The notes beneath the pieces were generated by a model. That model made no database searches and was not told the origin of the DNA. It saw only the letters and a list, made by a program, of their open reading frames with translations. Below are positions 25,199 to 33,776 of a stretch of 64,000 nt of DNA, one piece after another. Origin of the DNA: CBDCFV01 sp965216425. Its GTDB lineage: Bacteria; Chloroflexota; Dehalococcoidia; Lucifugimonadales; UBA3495. Position 1 is the stretch's first letter; the number at the start of each line of letters is the position of its first letter. A program made the translations under genes and the position numbers. The stretch lies in assembly GCA_965216425.1 (NCBI GenBank), contig CBDCFV010000005.1, positions 1,116,001 to 1,180,000 of the forward strand, written 5' to 3'.

Positions 25199-26560
25199 TT
25201 ACTGCACCAGGGTACGGCGGATGGCCTCCGAAACGTTGGTTACCTGGGTTATGTCGGACCAAGTGTCGACGGTCTCGGCGATCCTTTCCCTGGACAGGGC
25301 CAACGCCGCGTTGACCTCGAACTTGGCCTTGATGTTGTCGAAGCCCCAGGGGTTATGCTGACTGCCGAGGATGTCCCGCCTGGTTGTCTTGTGCTCGAAG
25401 ACCCGGCCATCCTTCAAGGTTATCTTTACGGGGATGCCCTGCTCGAAGTCCACCGACAGTTCATCGGCTTTGGGCACCACCGGCTGCTTGACCTTTCCCA
25501 TAGCCTCTTGAATGGCGGGTTCGGCGACCTTTTCGTCCGAGAAGGTGCCAAGGCTTATTTCGCCGTCCACCAAGGCCGCAGCCACGTTGTATTGGGAGCT
25601 GAACTTGCCCTGCAAGCCCGTGTCCGGCTCGCCATACATCATCACGATGGACAGGTAGGGTTGGGCAACTTCGGCGACGGCCACGTCCTCGTAGGTGAAG
25701 TTGTGCTCACGCATCAAGCTGAACAGGCTGTCCAGCATGGCGTGGTTGCCGCCGCAACAGGGGTATTTCTTGACCATCAACGCATCCTGTGTGCGAAACG
25801 GCTTGCCCAGGTTGTCGGCCATCTGATCCAGGTCGTATATCCCGGGGCCCAGCACCGTGCGGGCAAACCCGAGGGGATGTTCGATGATGTGTTCGCCCGA
25901 TGTAAGACCCCTCTGCGCCAACTGGGCTGCGATGATTCCGTCACGGCACACCAAGCCGGCGTGGAGGGGCTTGGTCATGGTGCCGAAGTTGTGAATCAGG
26001 CCTCCGGCCATGGAACCGGCCATACCCAATGCCATGGTGGTTTGCAACTCGTCCAAACCCAGAAGCTTGGCGCAGGCGGAGGTGCAGGCCATGTGGCCGA
26101 TGACGGCAGTGGCGTGGAATCCCTTCTCCATCTGGTTGTACTTGGTTGCGTGTTGTAGAGCCAAGCCAACCTCGCAGCCGACGACATAGGCTTCCAGCAG
26201 GTCCCGTCCGGTTGCGCCGGTCTTCTCTCCCAAGGCCAACAGAGCGGGGAAGATGGCAACGGTCGGATGGCCGAACCCGCCGAAATCGTCGTAGTCCAAG
26301 GCGTGGCCCATTGTCCCGTTGGCAAGGGCCGCTTGGGAGGAGGTCCTGCGCTGGCCGGTCGCCAGCACGGTCGCCTCGTCGGTTCCCCCTTGGTCGGCGA
26401 CGTATTGCCGGATGATCTCGCCCACCGGCTCGGTTGACCCCGCCAGGATCACTCCCAGCAGGTCGAAGCATGACTCATTGGCAACGCGGATGGCATCGGG
26501 GGGGATGTCTTCGTAGCCGGTATCGATGATCCATTTGGCAATCTTCTCGGTGGCGCCCAT
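25199..26560 (-). CDS. MmgE/PrpD family protein
   Basis: 453 residues, full length for the family. The N-terminal all-helical domain carries AALANGTMGHALDYDDFGGFGHPTVAIFPALLALGE, the conserved A-N-G-x-x-x-H-x-x-D-x-D-D region that forms the active site in 2-methylcitrate dehydratase and relatives. Also present are KKYPCCGGNHAMLDSL and the C-terminal GHPL-type segment (EHPLGFART). Members dehydrate 2-methylcitrate, decarboxylate cis-aconitate or have unknown substrates; no prpB or prpC is nearby, so the reaction is unassigned. GGAGG lies upstream of the ATG. Confidence 0.85.
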   Translation of the reverse strand: MGATEKIAKWIIDTGYEDIPPDAIRVANESCFDLLGVILAGSTEPVGEIIRQYVADQGGTDEATVLATGQRRTSSQAALANGTMGHALDYDDFGGFGHPTVAIFPALLALGEKTGATGRDLLEAYVVGCEVGLALQHATKYNQMEKGFHATAVIGHMACTSACAKLLGLDELQTTMALGMAGSMAGGLIHNFGTMTKPLHAGLVCRDGIIAAQLAQRGLTSGEHIIEHPLGFARTVLGPGIYDLDQMADNLGKPFRTQDALMVKKYPCCGGNHAMLDSLFSLMREHNFTYEDVAVAEVAQPYLSIVMMYGEPDTGLQGKFSSQYNVAAALVDGEISLGTFSDEKVAEPAIQEAMGKVKQPVVPKADELSVDFEQGIPVKITLKDGRVFEHKTTRRDILGSQHNPWGFDNIKAKFEVNAALALSRERIAETVDTWSDITQVTNVSEAIRRTLVQ

Positions 26561-26654
26561 GAGCTTGCCTCCATCTTGTTCGCATTAGGTAGTTGCTGCG
26601 GGTAAGATGAGCGTATTATATACTCCTCGCCCGTATCGGCGGCGCGCGCCGATT

Positions 26655-26732
26655 CAGGGCATGTGCAAAGTCGCCCCCACTTGGTGCGGGCGGGACGCCC
26701 GCGTTCCTTCTCGTCTCCTTGCACATGCCCTG
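26655..26732. repeat. Large inverted repeat with nested hairpin
   Basis: CAGGGCATGTGCAA at 26655-26668 pairs exactly with TTGCACATGCCCTG at 26719-26732. Inside lies GCGGGCGGGACGCCCGC, itself a hairpin. It sits after the stop of the SDR gene at 26746 and upstream of the PrpD gene, both on the minus strand. No T run follows, so it is not a classic terminator. Confidence 0.6.
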
Positions 26733-26745
26733 GCGGCGATTGGAC

Positions 26746-27537
26746 TCATAGCACCGAGCGGACAACGCCACCGTCGACCAGAATGGTGGTCCCGGTGACG
26801 TAGCTGTTCTTTTCCGACGCTAAGAACGCTACCAAGTCTCCCAGTTCCTCCGGCCTTCCGAACCTGCCCAGAGGAATGCTGGACGAGCGGCCTTGAAGGA
26901 CCGCATCAAGCGGCTGCCCGGTCTCGTTGGCCCGGGTCTCGAACAAGCCCACCATGCGGTCGGTCAATAAAAAGCCGGGGGCGACGTTGTTCACGAGGAT
27001 GCCGTCGCGCCCAACCTCGTCGGCCAGGCTCTTGGCAAAGGCCACAGCTCCCATCCGGGTAACCCCGGAGGTTGCCAAGTTGTCGATGGGCTGGTACACG
27101 GTGCTGGCCAGGATGTTGACTATCCGCCCCCAGGAACGTTCCCTCAAGTATGGCACCGATTCCCGGCCCATCCGTATGAAGAAGGTGAGGGCCATCCGGA
27201 TAGCCTGCTCCCAAGTTTCTTCGGTGGTGTCCACCGCCCGCCCTTCCGGAGGCCCGCCCGAGTTGCTGACCACCACGTCCAACCGGCCAAAGTGGTCCAC
27301 CGCGGTACGGATAAAGGTCTGGATGCCGGCCAGTGTTGACAGGTCGCCGGGGACCGCCAGTACGTCACCACCGGTCTCCGCGCGTATTTCCCGCGCCGCC
27401 GCTTCCAAGTCATCGGCGCCGCGGCTGCAAATGGCTACATTGGTGCCCTCTCGCGCCAATGACAGAGCGCAGGCTTTGCCAAGACCCTTGCTGCCGCCTC
27501 CTATGATGGCGACTCGGCCACTCAATCCCAAGTCCAT
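26746..27537 (-). CDS. SDR family oxidoreductase with atypical active site
   Basis: A 263-residue classical-length SDR. The nucleotide-binding motif is IIGGGSKGLGKACALSL, NNVAPG follows the core, and the C-terminus is FLASEKNSYVTGTTILVDGG. The usual YxxxK catalytic pair is missing: the aligned stretch reads LATSGVTRMGAVAFAKSLA, placing S and R there. A subgroup of SDRs annotated as 3-oxoacyl-ACP reductases shares this S-x-x-x-R form. Whether it is catalytically active is open. GAGGAG precedes the ATG. Confidence 0.82.
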   Translation of the reverse strand: MDLGLSGRVAIIGGGSKGLGKACALSLAREGTNVAICSRGADDLEAAAREIRAETGGDVLAVPGDLSTLAGIQTFIRTAVDHFGRLDVVVSNSGGPPEGRAVDTTEETWEQAIRMALTFFIRMGRESVPYLRERSWGRIVNILASTVYQPIDNLATSGVTRMGAVAFAKSLADEVGRDGILVNNVAPGFLLTDRMVGLFETRANETGQPLDAVLQGRSSSIPLGRFGRPEELGDLVAFLASEKNSYVTGTTILVDGGVVRSVL

Positions 27538-27647
27538 TGCTCTCTCCTCAAGACCTCAGCGTCAGTGCACCCGACGCCGGGGTTGCAAACTATTCCAGCC
27601 GCTATGTCCACTAATTTAGCGCGGCCAGCGTGAACGCACAACGCCCA

Positions 27648-27920
27648 TGCGTTGGGCATGTTCATTTTCCGGTTTGGATTACATGGGTCCCGTCTTTCCC
27701 GCGGAAGCGGGAATCCGCATGACCACGGCCACAGGAACCTTCCCGTGGCAAGACTATGAGACTATCTCAAAACCAACCGGCCCCGCTGATACCTACCGTG
27801 TAGATGGCCAAAGTCTATGGATTCCCGCCTGCGCGGGAATGACGGGTTGGGTAACGTGCCGGGTTTTGAGATAGTTTCTATATGGTTTCCCGCCTGCGCG
27901 GGAATGACGGTAGAGTGATG
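27648..27920. repeat. Family B element, copy 3, split by a family A element
   Basis: The left half (TTCATTTTCCGGTTTGG, GTCTTTCCCGCGGAAGCGGGAATCC, CTTCCCGTGGCAAGAC) matches the first half of copies 1 and 2. The sequence resumes after 27880 with TATGGTTTCCCGCCTGCGCGGG, equal to the ATATGGATTCCC region of those copies. The intervening 27758-27880 is a family A element. The right arm has decayed. Confidence 0.65.
27758..27880. repeat. Family A element, copy 3, inserted in family B
   Basis: Begins AGACTATCTCAAAACC and ends GGTTTTGAGATAGTTTCTA, the best-preserved terminal inverted repeat of the family. The core is one GGATTCCCGCCTGCGCGGGAATGACGGGTTGGG palindrome unit. This shortest copy shows the minimal element of about 120 bp. 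Confidence 0.75.
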
Positions 27921-27989
27921 CGCGGAAGGGGATAGAGTCATGGGGAAAGACGATAGAGTGATAAGGCTTTGCGCCCAAAGGATTTTCGT

Positions 27990-28018
27990 TTTCCAACCGG
28001 CTGTGCTGCGGCTATAAT
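27990..28018 (+). promoter_or_regulatory. Candidate promoter of the deaminase gene
   Basis: TTTCCA at 27990-27995, a 17-base spacer, and a perfect TATAAT at 28013-28018, which lies 28 bases before the ATG at 28046. Confidence 0.55.
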
Positions 28019-28045
28019 CCAACGATTCCGGGAATGGAGGCGGTT

Positions 28046-28489
28046 ATGTCATTGGACCATGAACACTTTATGAGGCTGGCTATCGAGGAAGGCATCAAGG
28101 GGCGCGCGGAAGGCAATTCCGTCGTAGGCACGGTGATCGTTCGCGGCGATACAGTCGTCGCGGTTGGCAGGAACCTCGTCACGTCAACAAACGACCCCAC
28201 GGCGCACGCCGAGACCGTCGCGCTGCGCGAAGCCGGAGCCGCGTTGGGGTCCCCGGACCTCTCCGGCTGTACCCTGTATACGTCATTTCAGCCTTGCCCG
28301 ATGTGCTGCGGCGCGATTATGGTGAGCGGCATCGTCAAGCTGGTCATGGGAGGCAGGCCCGGCCCCGAAACCAACCAGTACGGCCCTTACACGCCTGAAC
28401 GACTATTGGAGGACACTGGATGGGGCGACCGTGTGGAGGTGATTACGGGTATCCTGGTGGAAGAGTGCGAGCGGATTCGGTATGAGTGA
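28046..28489 (+). CDS. Nucleoside/cytidine deaminase family protein
   Basis: 147 residues. The zinc site is HAET (His, and the catalytic Glu) at about residues 55-58 and PCPMCCGAI with the two zinc cysteines. The size and order match the guanine deaminase / tRNA adenosine deaminase-like group rather than free cytidine deaminase. TadA-type tRNA features are not obvious, so the substrate base is not assigned. GGAGG is five bases before the ATG at 28046. It is likely monocistronic, with the MFS gene 52 bases downstream. Confidence 0.85.
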   Translation: MSLDHEHFMRLAIEEGIKGRAEGNSVVGTVIVRGDTVVAVGRNLVTSTNDPTAHAETVALREAGAALGSPDLSGCTLYTSFQPCPMCCGAIMVSGIVKLVMGGRPGPETNQYGPYTPERLLEDTGWGDRVEVITGILVEECERIRYE

Positions 28490-28541
28490 GATGGACAAAG
28501 GACCTGATTTTGGTCCCTGACCCTGAGTCCGCCGGGTAGCC

Positions 28542-29867
28542 GTGCTGGGCCGCATTGCCGGTTGGCGACTCAAAACTCCCTTCTACTACGGTTGGCTGGT
28601 GCTCGGCATTGCGGCCTTGGGCACGTTCGTCTCAACCTCGGTTGGCGGGCTGGTCCTGGGAGGCACCCAGAGTTTCATCCTTGAGGAGATGCGGTGGCGG
28701 CGCAGCACCATCGGACTTGCCGTTACGGTGGGAGTCTGGTGCTCAGGGCTGATATCGCCGGTGGTGGGGCGTCTCACCGACCGATACGGCGCAAGGTGGT
28801 TGATGCCCTTCGGAGCCGCTTGTCTGGGTATTTCCCTCTACTTCATCTCAAGGGTCGGCGCCGTCTGGCAGTTTTACTTGATCGTAATCATCGGGCGGGC
28901 TGTCAGCCAACCTGTCCTGACCGGTGTGGTGCCGCGGGCCATTGCGGTGAACTTTTTTCGCCGCCGGCGGAATGTCGCCCTGTCTCTGACCGGCATTTCC
29001 CGGCCCATCAGCGCGGCGCTCAACATTCAGCTCATTTCCCTTGTCGCCCTCGCATATGGCTGGAGGACTGCCTTTCGATGCCTCGGTTTAGCCAGTCTTG
29101 CTTTGACAGTCGTATTCTTTCTATTCATCCGGCGGCGGCCCGAGGATATCGGACTACTGCCGGATGGGGCCAGCCAAGCCCAACCATCCGCCAGCGGTCC
29201 CGCCGTATCGTCCTGCGCCGCCAACGACGCCGTTTACACTGACGGTCAAGAGATAAGCTGGACAACCCGCGAAGCGTTGCACACCCGGGCCTTCTGGATG
29301 TTGGCTATAGCGGCGCTGCTGGGGGTAATGGGCAGTTCAGGGCTGGCCTTCAACATGGTGCCCTACTTCCGGGAGGTATCGGGGCTGTCTACGGCCTTGG
29401 CCGCCGGGGTCTTGAGCCTTAGCACCTTCCTGTCGTTGGCCAACCTGGGTTGGGCGTTCCTGGCCGACAGGTTTACGCCCAAGTGGTGCTTGGCGGCGGC
29501 GATGGTCGCCGCCGCAGGGTCTATGGTTTACCTGATGGAGATCAATTCCGTGCTTTCCGCCTACGTCTTCGGCGTAGTGTGGGGCATAGCCGTAGGCTCC
29601 TTGGACGTCCTGGTGTACATGGTGTTGGCCGACTACTTTGGCAGGGCTTCCTACGCCACCATCGTCGGGACGTTCAGGACCTTTGAGGCCGTGGGGCTCG
29701 GCATCGGCCACAGTATTGGGGCGGTCATCTACGACGTAACCGGGAGCTACAGTGCTTTAATCGGCCTGCTGATGGCGTTGTACTTGCTCACCGCTTTGCT
29801 GATCATCCTGTGCCGATCGCCGGGGGCGCGACAGCCCGTTGCCCCTGCCTCTGTAGCTATACCCTGA
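28542..29867 (+). CDS. MFS transporter (monocarboxylate-type)
   Basis: 441 residues starting with GTG, with about 12 membrane spans. FYYGWLVLGIAALGTFVSTSVGG at the N-terminus and SPVVGRLTDRYGARWLM (motif A) resemble oxalate/formate and monocarboxylate MFS carriers. A cytosolic loop with S/A-rich sequence lies at about residues 205-240. The gene runs into the convergent DUF362 gene with an 11-base overlap. Its substrate cannot be read from the sequence. Confidence 0.8.
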   Translation: MLGRIAGWRLKTPFYYGWLVLGIAALGTFVSTSVGGLVLGGTQSFILEEMRWRRSTIGLAVTVGVWCSGLISPVVGRLTDRYGARWLMPFGAACLGISLYFISRVGAVWQFYLIVIIGRAVSQPVLTGVVPRAIAVNFFRRRRNVALSLTGISRPISAALNIQLISLVALAYGWRTAFRCLGLASLALTVVFFLFIRRRPEDIGLLPDGASQAQPSASGPAVSSCAANDAVYTDGQEISWTTREALHTRAFWMLAIAALLGVMGSSGLAFNMVPYFREVSGLSTALAAGVLSLSTFLSLANLGWAFLADRFTPKWCLAAAMVAAAGSMVYLMEINSVLSAYVFGVVWGIAVGSLDVLVYMVLADYFGRASYATIVGTFRTFEAVGLGIGHSIGAVIYDVTGSYSALIGLLMALYLLTALLIILCRSPGARQPVAPASVAIP

Positions 29868-30855
29868 GTTCGACTATCTCGAACTTGGACAGGTCGGTCA
29901 TTCCCAGGCCCAGTTCCTCGGCGTGCTGGTGCTGGCGGTTCACGATGGCCTCGTTAGCCGACGTGAAGGTGACGTCGTGCTTCTTCATCAAGGCCATGGC
30001 CACGACGTCGGCGGCCACCATATCGCCGGTTACGATCAGTCGGTCTACGCCATCAATTATGCGGGTCTTCTCGTCGCGGGATGGGCCGGTTACGGCTTGG
30101 ATGGAGCGAACATCGGTTATGGTCAGTTCCGGTCGCACCGCCGAGGCGAACTCCACCAGCTTGCGGTCGAAGTAGTCGCGGTTTTTATCCAAGGATGCGT
30201 GGGCCAGCCAGCGGTGGGCGCCGTAGACAGACCCGAAATGGTTCTTGAGAGCGCTGGTAATCTGGCCGGCGAAGTGGCGCTTGAGCACCGGCAAATTGAT
30301 AATTACCGGGGCTTCCTGAAGTTGCCGGGCTATGCGGATGCGCGGGCCCTGGGTGGTGAGGATGCCGGGGTCGTCCACTCTGTCCAAGTGCCTTGGGCGG
30401 GTCATTCCTTGGAACTCCACTTTGGGGTCCATGTCGCCGTGCCAACCGGAGTACTCCACCAGAACGTAATCGTCGGACTGTTGCGCTTGGGACAGTTGCA
30501 GTTCCATTCCGGGCATGTCCGAGGGGTCGTAATACAGGTCTGCTTCGTACTTGTGGTCCTCGTGCACCAACACATGCTCCGCTCCCGCCGCGCAGCAGTG
30601 GCGGGCGACGGCCCGCAATGTGTCGGGGTGAGTAATGGACGGGAATGGGTCCCGCTGGTTGGTGTTGGGTTTGAGAAGGACCTGACGGTTGTCTCCGATA
30701 ACGCGGCCCAGCCCTCCAATCGCTTCCAGCCCCGCGTCGATCATGGCGTCGATGTCCTTGCCCTCAACGATCACCAGCAAGGGTTTTCCGCCGGAGCCTA
30801 GCACCCGGTTCTCGCCGCCGCGCCGGGCCAGCGCAGTTTCTATCGTAGTCGTCAT
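29857..30855 (-). CDS. DUF362 domain-containing protein
   Basis: 332 residues. KPNTNQRDPFPSITHPDTLRAVARHC near residue 60 and the later INLPVLKRHFAGQITSALKNHFGSVYG are the two hallmarks of DUF362. The C-terminus holds ITDVRSIQAVTGP and ADVVAMALMK. No C-terminal ferredoxin cysteines are present, unlike some family members. The biochemical role of DUF362 proteins is not established. AGGAGG precedes the ATG. Convergent with the MFS gene at 28542. Confidence 0.8.
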   Translation of the reverse strand: MTTTIETALARRGGENRVLGSGGKPLLVIVEGKDIDAMIDAGLEAIGGLGRVIGDNRQVLLKPNTNQRDPFPSITHPDTLRAVARHCCAAGAEHVLVHEDHKYEADLYYDPSDMPGMELQLSQAQQSDDYVLVEYSGWHGDMDPKVEFQGMTRPRHLDRVDDPGILTTQGPRIRIARQLQEAPVIINLPVLKRHFAGQITSALKNHFGSVYGAHRWLAHASLDKNRDYFDRKLVEFASAVRPELTITDVRSIQAVTGPSRDEKTRIIDGVDRLIVTGDMVAADVVAMALMKKHDVTFTSANEAIVNRQHQHAEELGLGMTDLSKFEIVELRV

Positions 30856-30916
30856 TGCGTCCCTCCTATTTGGAAGCCGATGCAGGGATTATATACGGAC
30901 GGACGCCGGAAGGGTA

Positions 30917-31495
30917 TTAGTGGGGACGCTTACGAAGACCAACCCAGATAAGTCCGGCTGCCAAGCCCAGCATTGCCAGGTCGGAGGAAGCGGCCGGAGC
31001 CATACCACACCCACCGGAGGACGAAGCGGGATCCTGCGGGTTGGAAGTTTCGTCATCGGGAGGGTTGCCTTGACCCAGCTCGTCCAGGTCCTCTTCCGCG
31101 TCAGAAATAAGCGTCGTCCGGCTGCACAGACTCACGGTGCCCCCGTCTCGGGAATAGACGATATATTCCTTTCCCTCGACGAATGTGAACCCGCAACTGG
31201 CCCCCGACCGGGCGGTCGTAAATGACGATATTCGCCCCACCGGACCTTTCCATACTTCACTGACGGCGAATTCGACGTTGGTCGGGTCAGTCGATGACTG
31301 CATTATCTTGAGGAAAGGTTCGTGCTCCTTCACGGAGACGACCTTCCCGGCGAAAACCGCGGCGGACTTGGCCAATTCTTCAGAAGGGGTACCGGGCATG
31401 ATGCAGGAGCAAGCGTGGCTTGGAGTTGGAGCCGCCAGGAACCAGAGGCCGATTATTAACACGGCCAACGCCGCCCGAACAGCGTAAGTACTCAT
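30917..31495 (-). CDS. Secreted NTR/TIMP-like protein with C-terminal membrane anchor
   Basis: 192 residues. The signal peptide (AVRAALAVLIIGLWFLAAPTPSHA) is followed at once by CSC, a Cys-x-Cys mature N-terminus as in netrin/TIMP-like bacterial domains, then SAAVFAGKVVSV and IVYSRDGGTVSLCSRT. After a low-complexity linker rich in D, P and S comes GGCGMAPAASSDLAMLGLAAGLIWVGLRKRPH, which has the layout of a C-terminal sorting signal: short motif, hydrophobic helix, basic end. The role is unknown. It follows the Uma2 gene by three bases and is probably cotranscribed with it. Confidence 0.65.
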   Translation of the reverse strand: MSTYAVRAALAVLIIGLWFLAAPTPSHACSCIMPGTPSEELAKSAAVFAGKVVSVKEHEPFLKIMQSSTDPTNVEFAVSEVWKGPVGRISSFTTARSGASCGFTFVEGKEYIVYSRDGGTVSLCSRTTLISDAEEDLDELGQGNPPDDETSNPQDPASSSGGCGMAPAASSDLAMLGLAAGLIWVGLRKRPH

Positions 31496-31498
31496 GCG

Positions 31499-32263
31499 CT
31501 ACTCATTTTCAGGCCGCAGGCGGAGAAGTTCGTTTTCCAGTCGCCTGATCCTTACTTCGGCGGCTTCCCGCGTAGCCTGTTCCTGCGCCAGCGCCGCCTC
31601 GGCAGTCTCTCTTGCTTCCTGCTCCTGGCTGATCTCCCGCAGATAGGTATGGGTCTGCGGATCGTAGAAGTACAGCCAGTTGTCGTGCCAGCACAGCGAC
31701 AGTTCCAAGGCTTCGCTGTAGCCCTTGAGGACGCCGTCGGGTTCGGTAGTCAGGGTGACAGGCCGGTATACGCCGCCGGTCAGTATTCCTCCCACCAGCG
31801 GGTCACCGTAGATTTCCCCTCCCGTGGGGTCGAACCGCCAATACTCGGAGATGCCTATGCCCGCGTAGATGCCGGGCTTGTTCCTGACGTCGTTTTGACC
31901 CGTGGTGGAGGATGCTATCTCCAGGGCGAAGTCCGGGGGCTTGCCCGCTTCCCAAGGCAGGTACAACAACCGGTCGCGGACGGCTTGAGCGTCGACGCCG
32001 AAGGCTACGTAGCAGTCGGGCGCAACATGGACGTTCAGATTAGCAGGGTCGTAGCAAATGATGGTGTTGTTCCCGAAGTATACGTCCGACCGCCGTCCGC
32101 GCTCGGTTACCTTGGCTTCCAAGGCGGGCAGCGTTCTCAACATGATGTGGTTTTGAATCATGTGGTCTTCGGGGACTTCGATTTCATAAGGGTCGAAGCA
32201 CAGGCTGTCGTAGTCAATTTCTCCCTGCCGTTGATACGGAATCATGGTGATTTTAGTGGTCAT
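31499..32263 (-). CDS. Uma2 family (DUF820) putative restriction-type endonuclease
   Basis: 254 residues. The PD-(D/E)xK-like core of DUF820 is visible: PDCYVAFGVD, KPPDFALEIASSTTGQNDVRNKPGIYAGIGISEYWRFDP. The C-terminal 50 residues form a strong coiled coil (EISQEQEARETAEAALAQEQATREAAEVRIRRLENELLRL), a common Uma2 tail. Cyanobacteria and Chloroflexi carry many copies of unknown function. GAGAGG precedes the ATG. First gene of a two-gene unit with the secreted NTR-like protein. Confidence 0.82.
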   Translation of the reverse strand: MTTKITMIPYQRQGEIDYDSLCFDPYEIEVPEDHMIQNHIMLRTLPALEAKVTERGRRSDVYFGNNTIICYDPANLNVHVAPDCYVAFGVDAQAVRDRLLYLPWEAGKPPDFALEIASSTTGQNDVRNKPGIYAGIGISEYWRFDPTGGEIYGDPLVGGILTGGVYRPVTLTTEPDGVLKGYSEALELSLCWHDNWLYFYDPQTHTYLREISQEQEARETAEAALAQEQATREAAEVRIRRLENELLRLRPENE

Positions 32264-32477
32264 GTTACCCTCTCAATAACGCGGCAAGGTGTACGAAAGG
32301 GATGATAACATGACCGTCCTTCGCAATGGTTAGTAGGCTGGGCCCAACTGTGGAGTAATGCAAATACCAAGAAGCGCAGCGACAGCCGGTACCTTGCCGC
32401 CTTCCCCGGCGTTGTGTAAAATTCCGCCTTGGCGGCCTTGTTCGAAATCGGCGTTTAGTTAACATGAGAGGGTTGGT

Positions 32478-33295
32478 ATGGACTTTGGACTGCGGGGAAA
32501 GTACGCTTTGGTCGCGGGCGGGGGCCGGGGCATCGGCAAGTCTATAGCCCGCGAACTGGCCCGGGAAGGTGTTGACGTTGCCATAGCGTCACGCACGCTG
32601 CCGGAGTTGGAAAGCACGGCGCGGGAACTGGCGGACGAGACGGGACAGCGTATCATCCCGTTGGCCTTGGACGTTACCAAGCGCGACCAAGTGGACCGCG
32701 TGGTTGCCGAAGCTGCTGAAAGGCTTGGCGGGCTGCACATCATGGTCAACAGCGCGGCATTGCCGGGAGGCTCCAGCACTGCGTCCGGGCCGGTTGAAGC
32801 CGTCAACGACGACGACCTAATATGGGACTTTGACGTGAAGTACGTGGGCGCCCTGCGCTGCGCCCGCGCCGCCATACCGTTCCTGAAGGAGCAAGGCTGG
32901 GGCCGCATCGTCAACATCAGCGGGCACAACGCCGAAACGCGGGCAACCTCAGCGCCGGGGCCCGCAACGTGTCCTTGGTGCACCTTACAAAGACGCTTTC
33001 CATCCAGTTGGGCAGCTACGGCATCACCGTTAACTGCGTCTACCCGGGCATCATCCGCACCGAGCGCACTCCCGGCGTGCTGGCGGAACGCGCCGCTCAA
33101 GCCGGTATCTCACCAGAGGAGATGGAGCAGCGGGATTACTCGCCCGGCTCCCCTCGCAGTAACGCCATCGGCCGCATGGTGGAATCTTATGAGATAGCCT
33201 GCCTAACCGTGTTCCTGGCCTCGGAAAAAGCCCACGCCATCACCGGCGAAGTCATCGAAGCCAGCGGCGGGGTTGGCAACGCCGTGAACTACTGA
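32478..33295 (+). pseudogene. SDR family oxidoreductase, frameshifted
   Basis: The N-terminal half (YALVAGGGRGIGKSIARELA, VNSAALPGG, NISGHNAETRATSA) reads in one frame up to about 32954. The rest (SLVHLTKTLSIQLGSYGITVNCVYPG through ITGEVIEASGG to the stop at 33295) reads in another. The switch lies at 32952-32957 in GCGCCGGGG and corresponds to two extra bases or one lost base. Joined, the product would be a complete SDR of about 272 residues, again without a plain YxxxK motif. It could be a real pseudogene or a sequencing error. Confidence 0.8.
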
Positions 33296-33356
33296 CGTTG
33301 CGTACAAATACTTTGGTTTCACCAACTCGCCATCTTAAGATCCAGCCGATTCAGAT

Positions 33357-33656
33357 ATGGCCGATTCAAATCGAATCCTAGTAGTCAGCAGGTACCGAGA
33401 TACGGTAGACGAGGTTACGCGGATACTGGAGGCCGTGGGCTGCATAGTCACCGGCACGTCGAGCGACGAGGTGGCGGTCGACTTGGCGGGATCATCCGAC
33501 TATGACGCCTTGCTCATCGGAGACGACGTTCCCCAGGCCGACGGGCGATACTTGGCGCAGGAAGCGCGTAACCGGACTCCGTCGATAGCGGTCATCACCT
33601 ATCGCGCTCTGGAGTCGGTTTTGACCCAACTGCAACAGGCGGGTATCAAGATATAA
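33357..33656 (+). CDS. CheY-like receiver-domain protein (degenerate)
   Basis: 99 residues with the receiver fold pattern: RILVVSRYRDTVDEVTRILEAVGCIVTG, then YDALLIGDDVPQADGRYLAQEA, then SIAVITYRA. The acidic pocket near the first strand is absent (SRYRD instead of DD), and the phospho-acceptor position is GDD. The C-terminal K-containing strand is short, so phosphorylation is doubtful. No histidine kinase is nearby. The interrupted gene at 33774 starts about 118 bases downstream. Confidence 0.55.
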   Translation: MADSNRILVVSRYRDTVDEVTRILEAVGCIVTGTSSDEVAVDLAGSSDYDALLIGDDVPQADGRYLAQEARNRTPSIAVITYRALESVLTQLQQAGIKI

Positions 33657-33776
33657 TTTGGCGTTACCCCCGCAACACCCTGGCTGCAACGCCGGTTTTG
33701 CGCGTATAAGGTACCTTTGCAGCGGGCTTACGCACTCAAAATCCATTAGAGAAAGAAGGGTTGTTTCAACTCGATG

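Noticed and set aside
25148..26158. 336-residue plus-strand ORF opposite the PrpD gene
   Set aside because: Complement of a full-length MmgE/PrpD protein; histidine- and glycine-rich composition typical of antisense frames.
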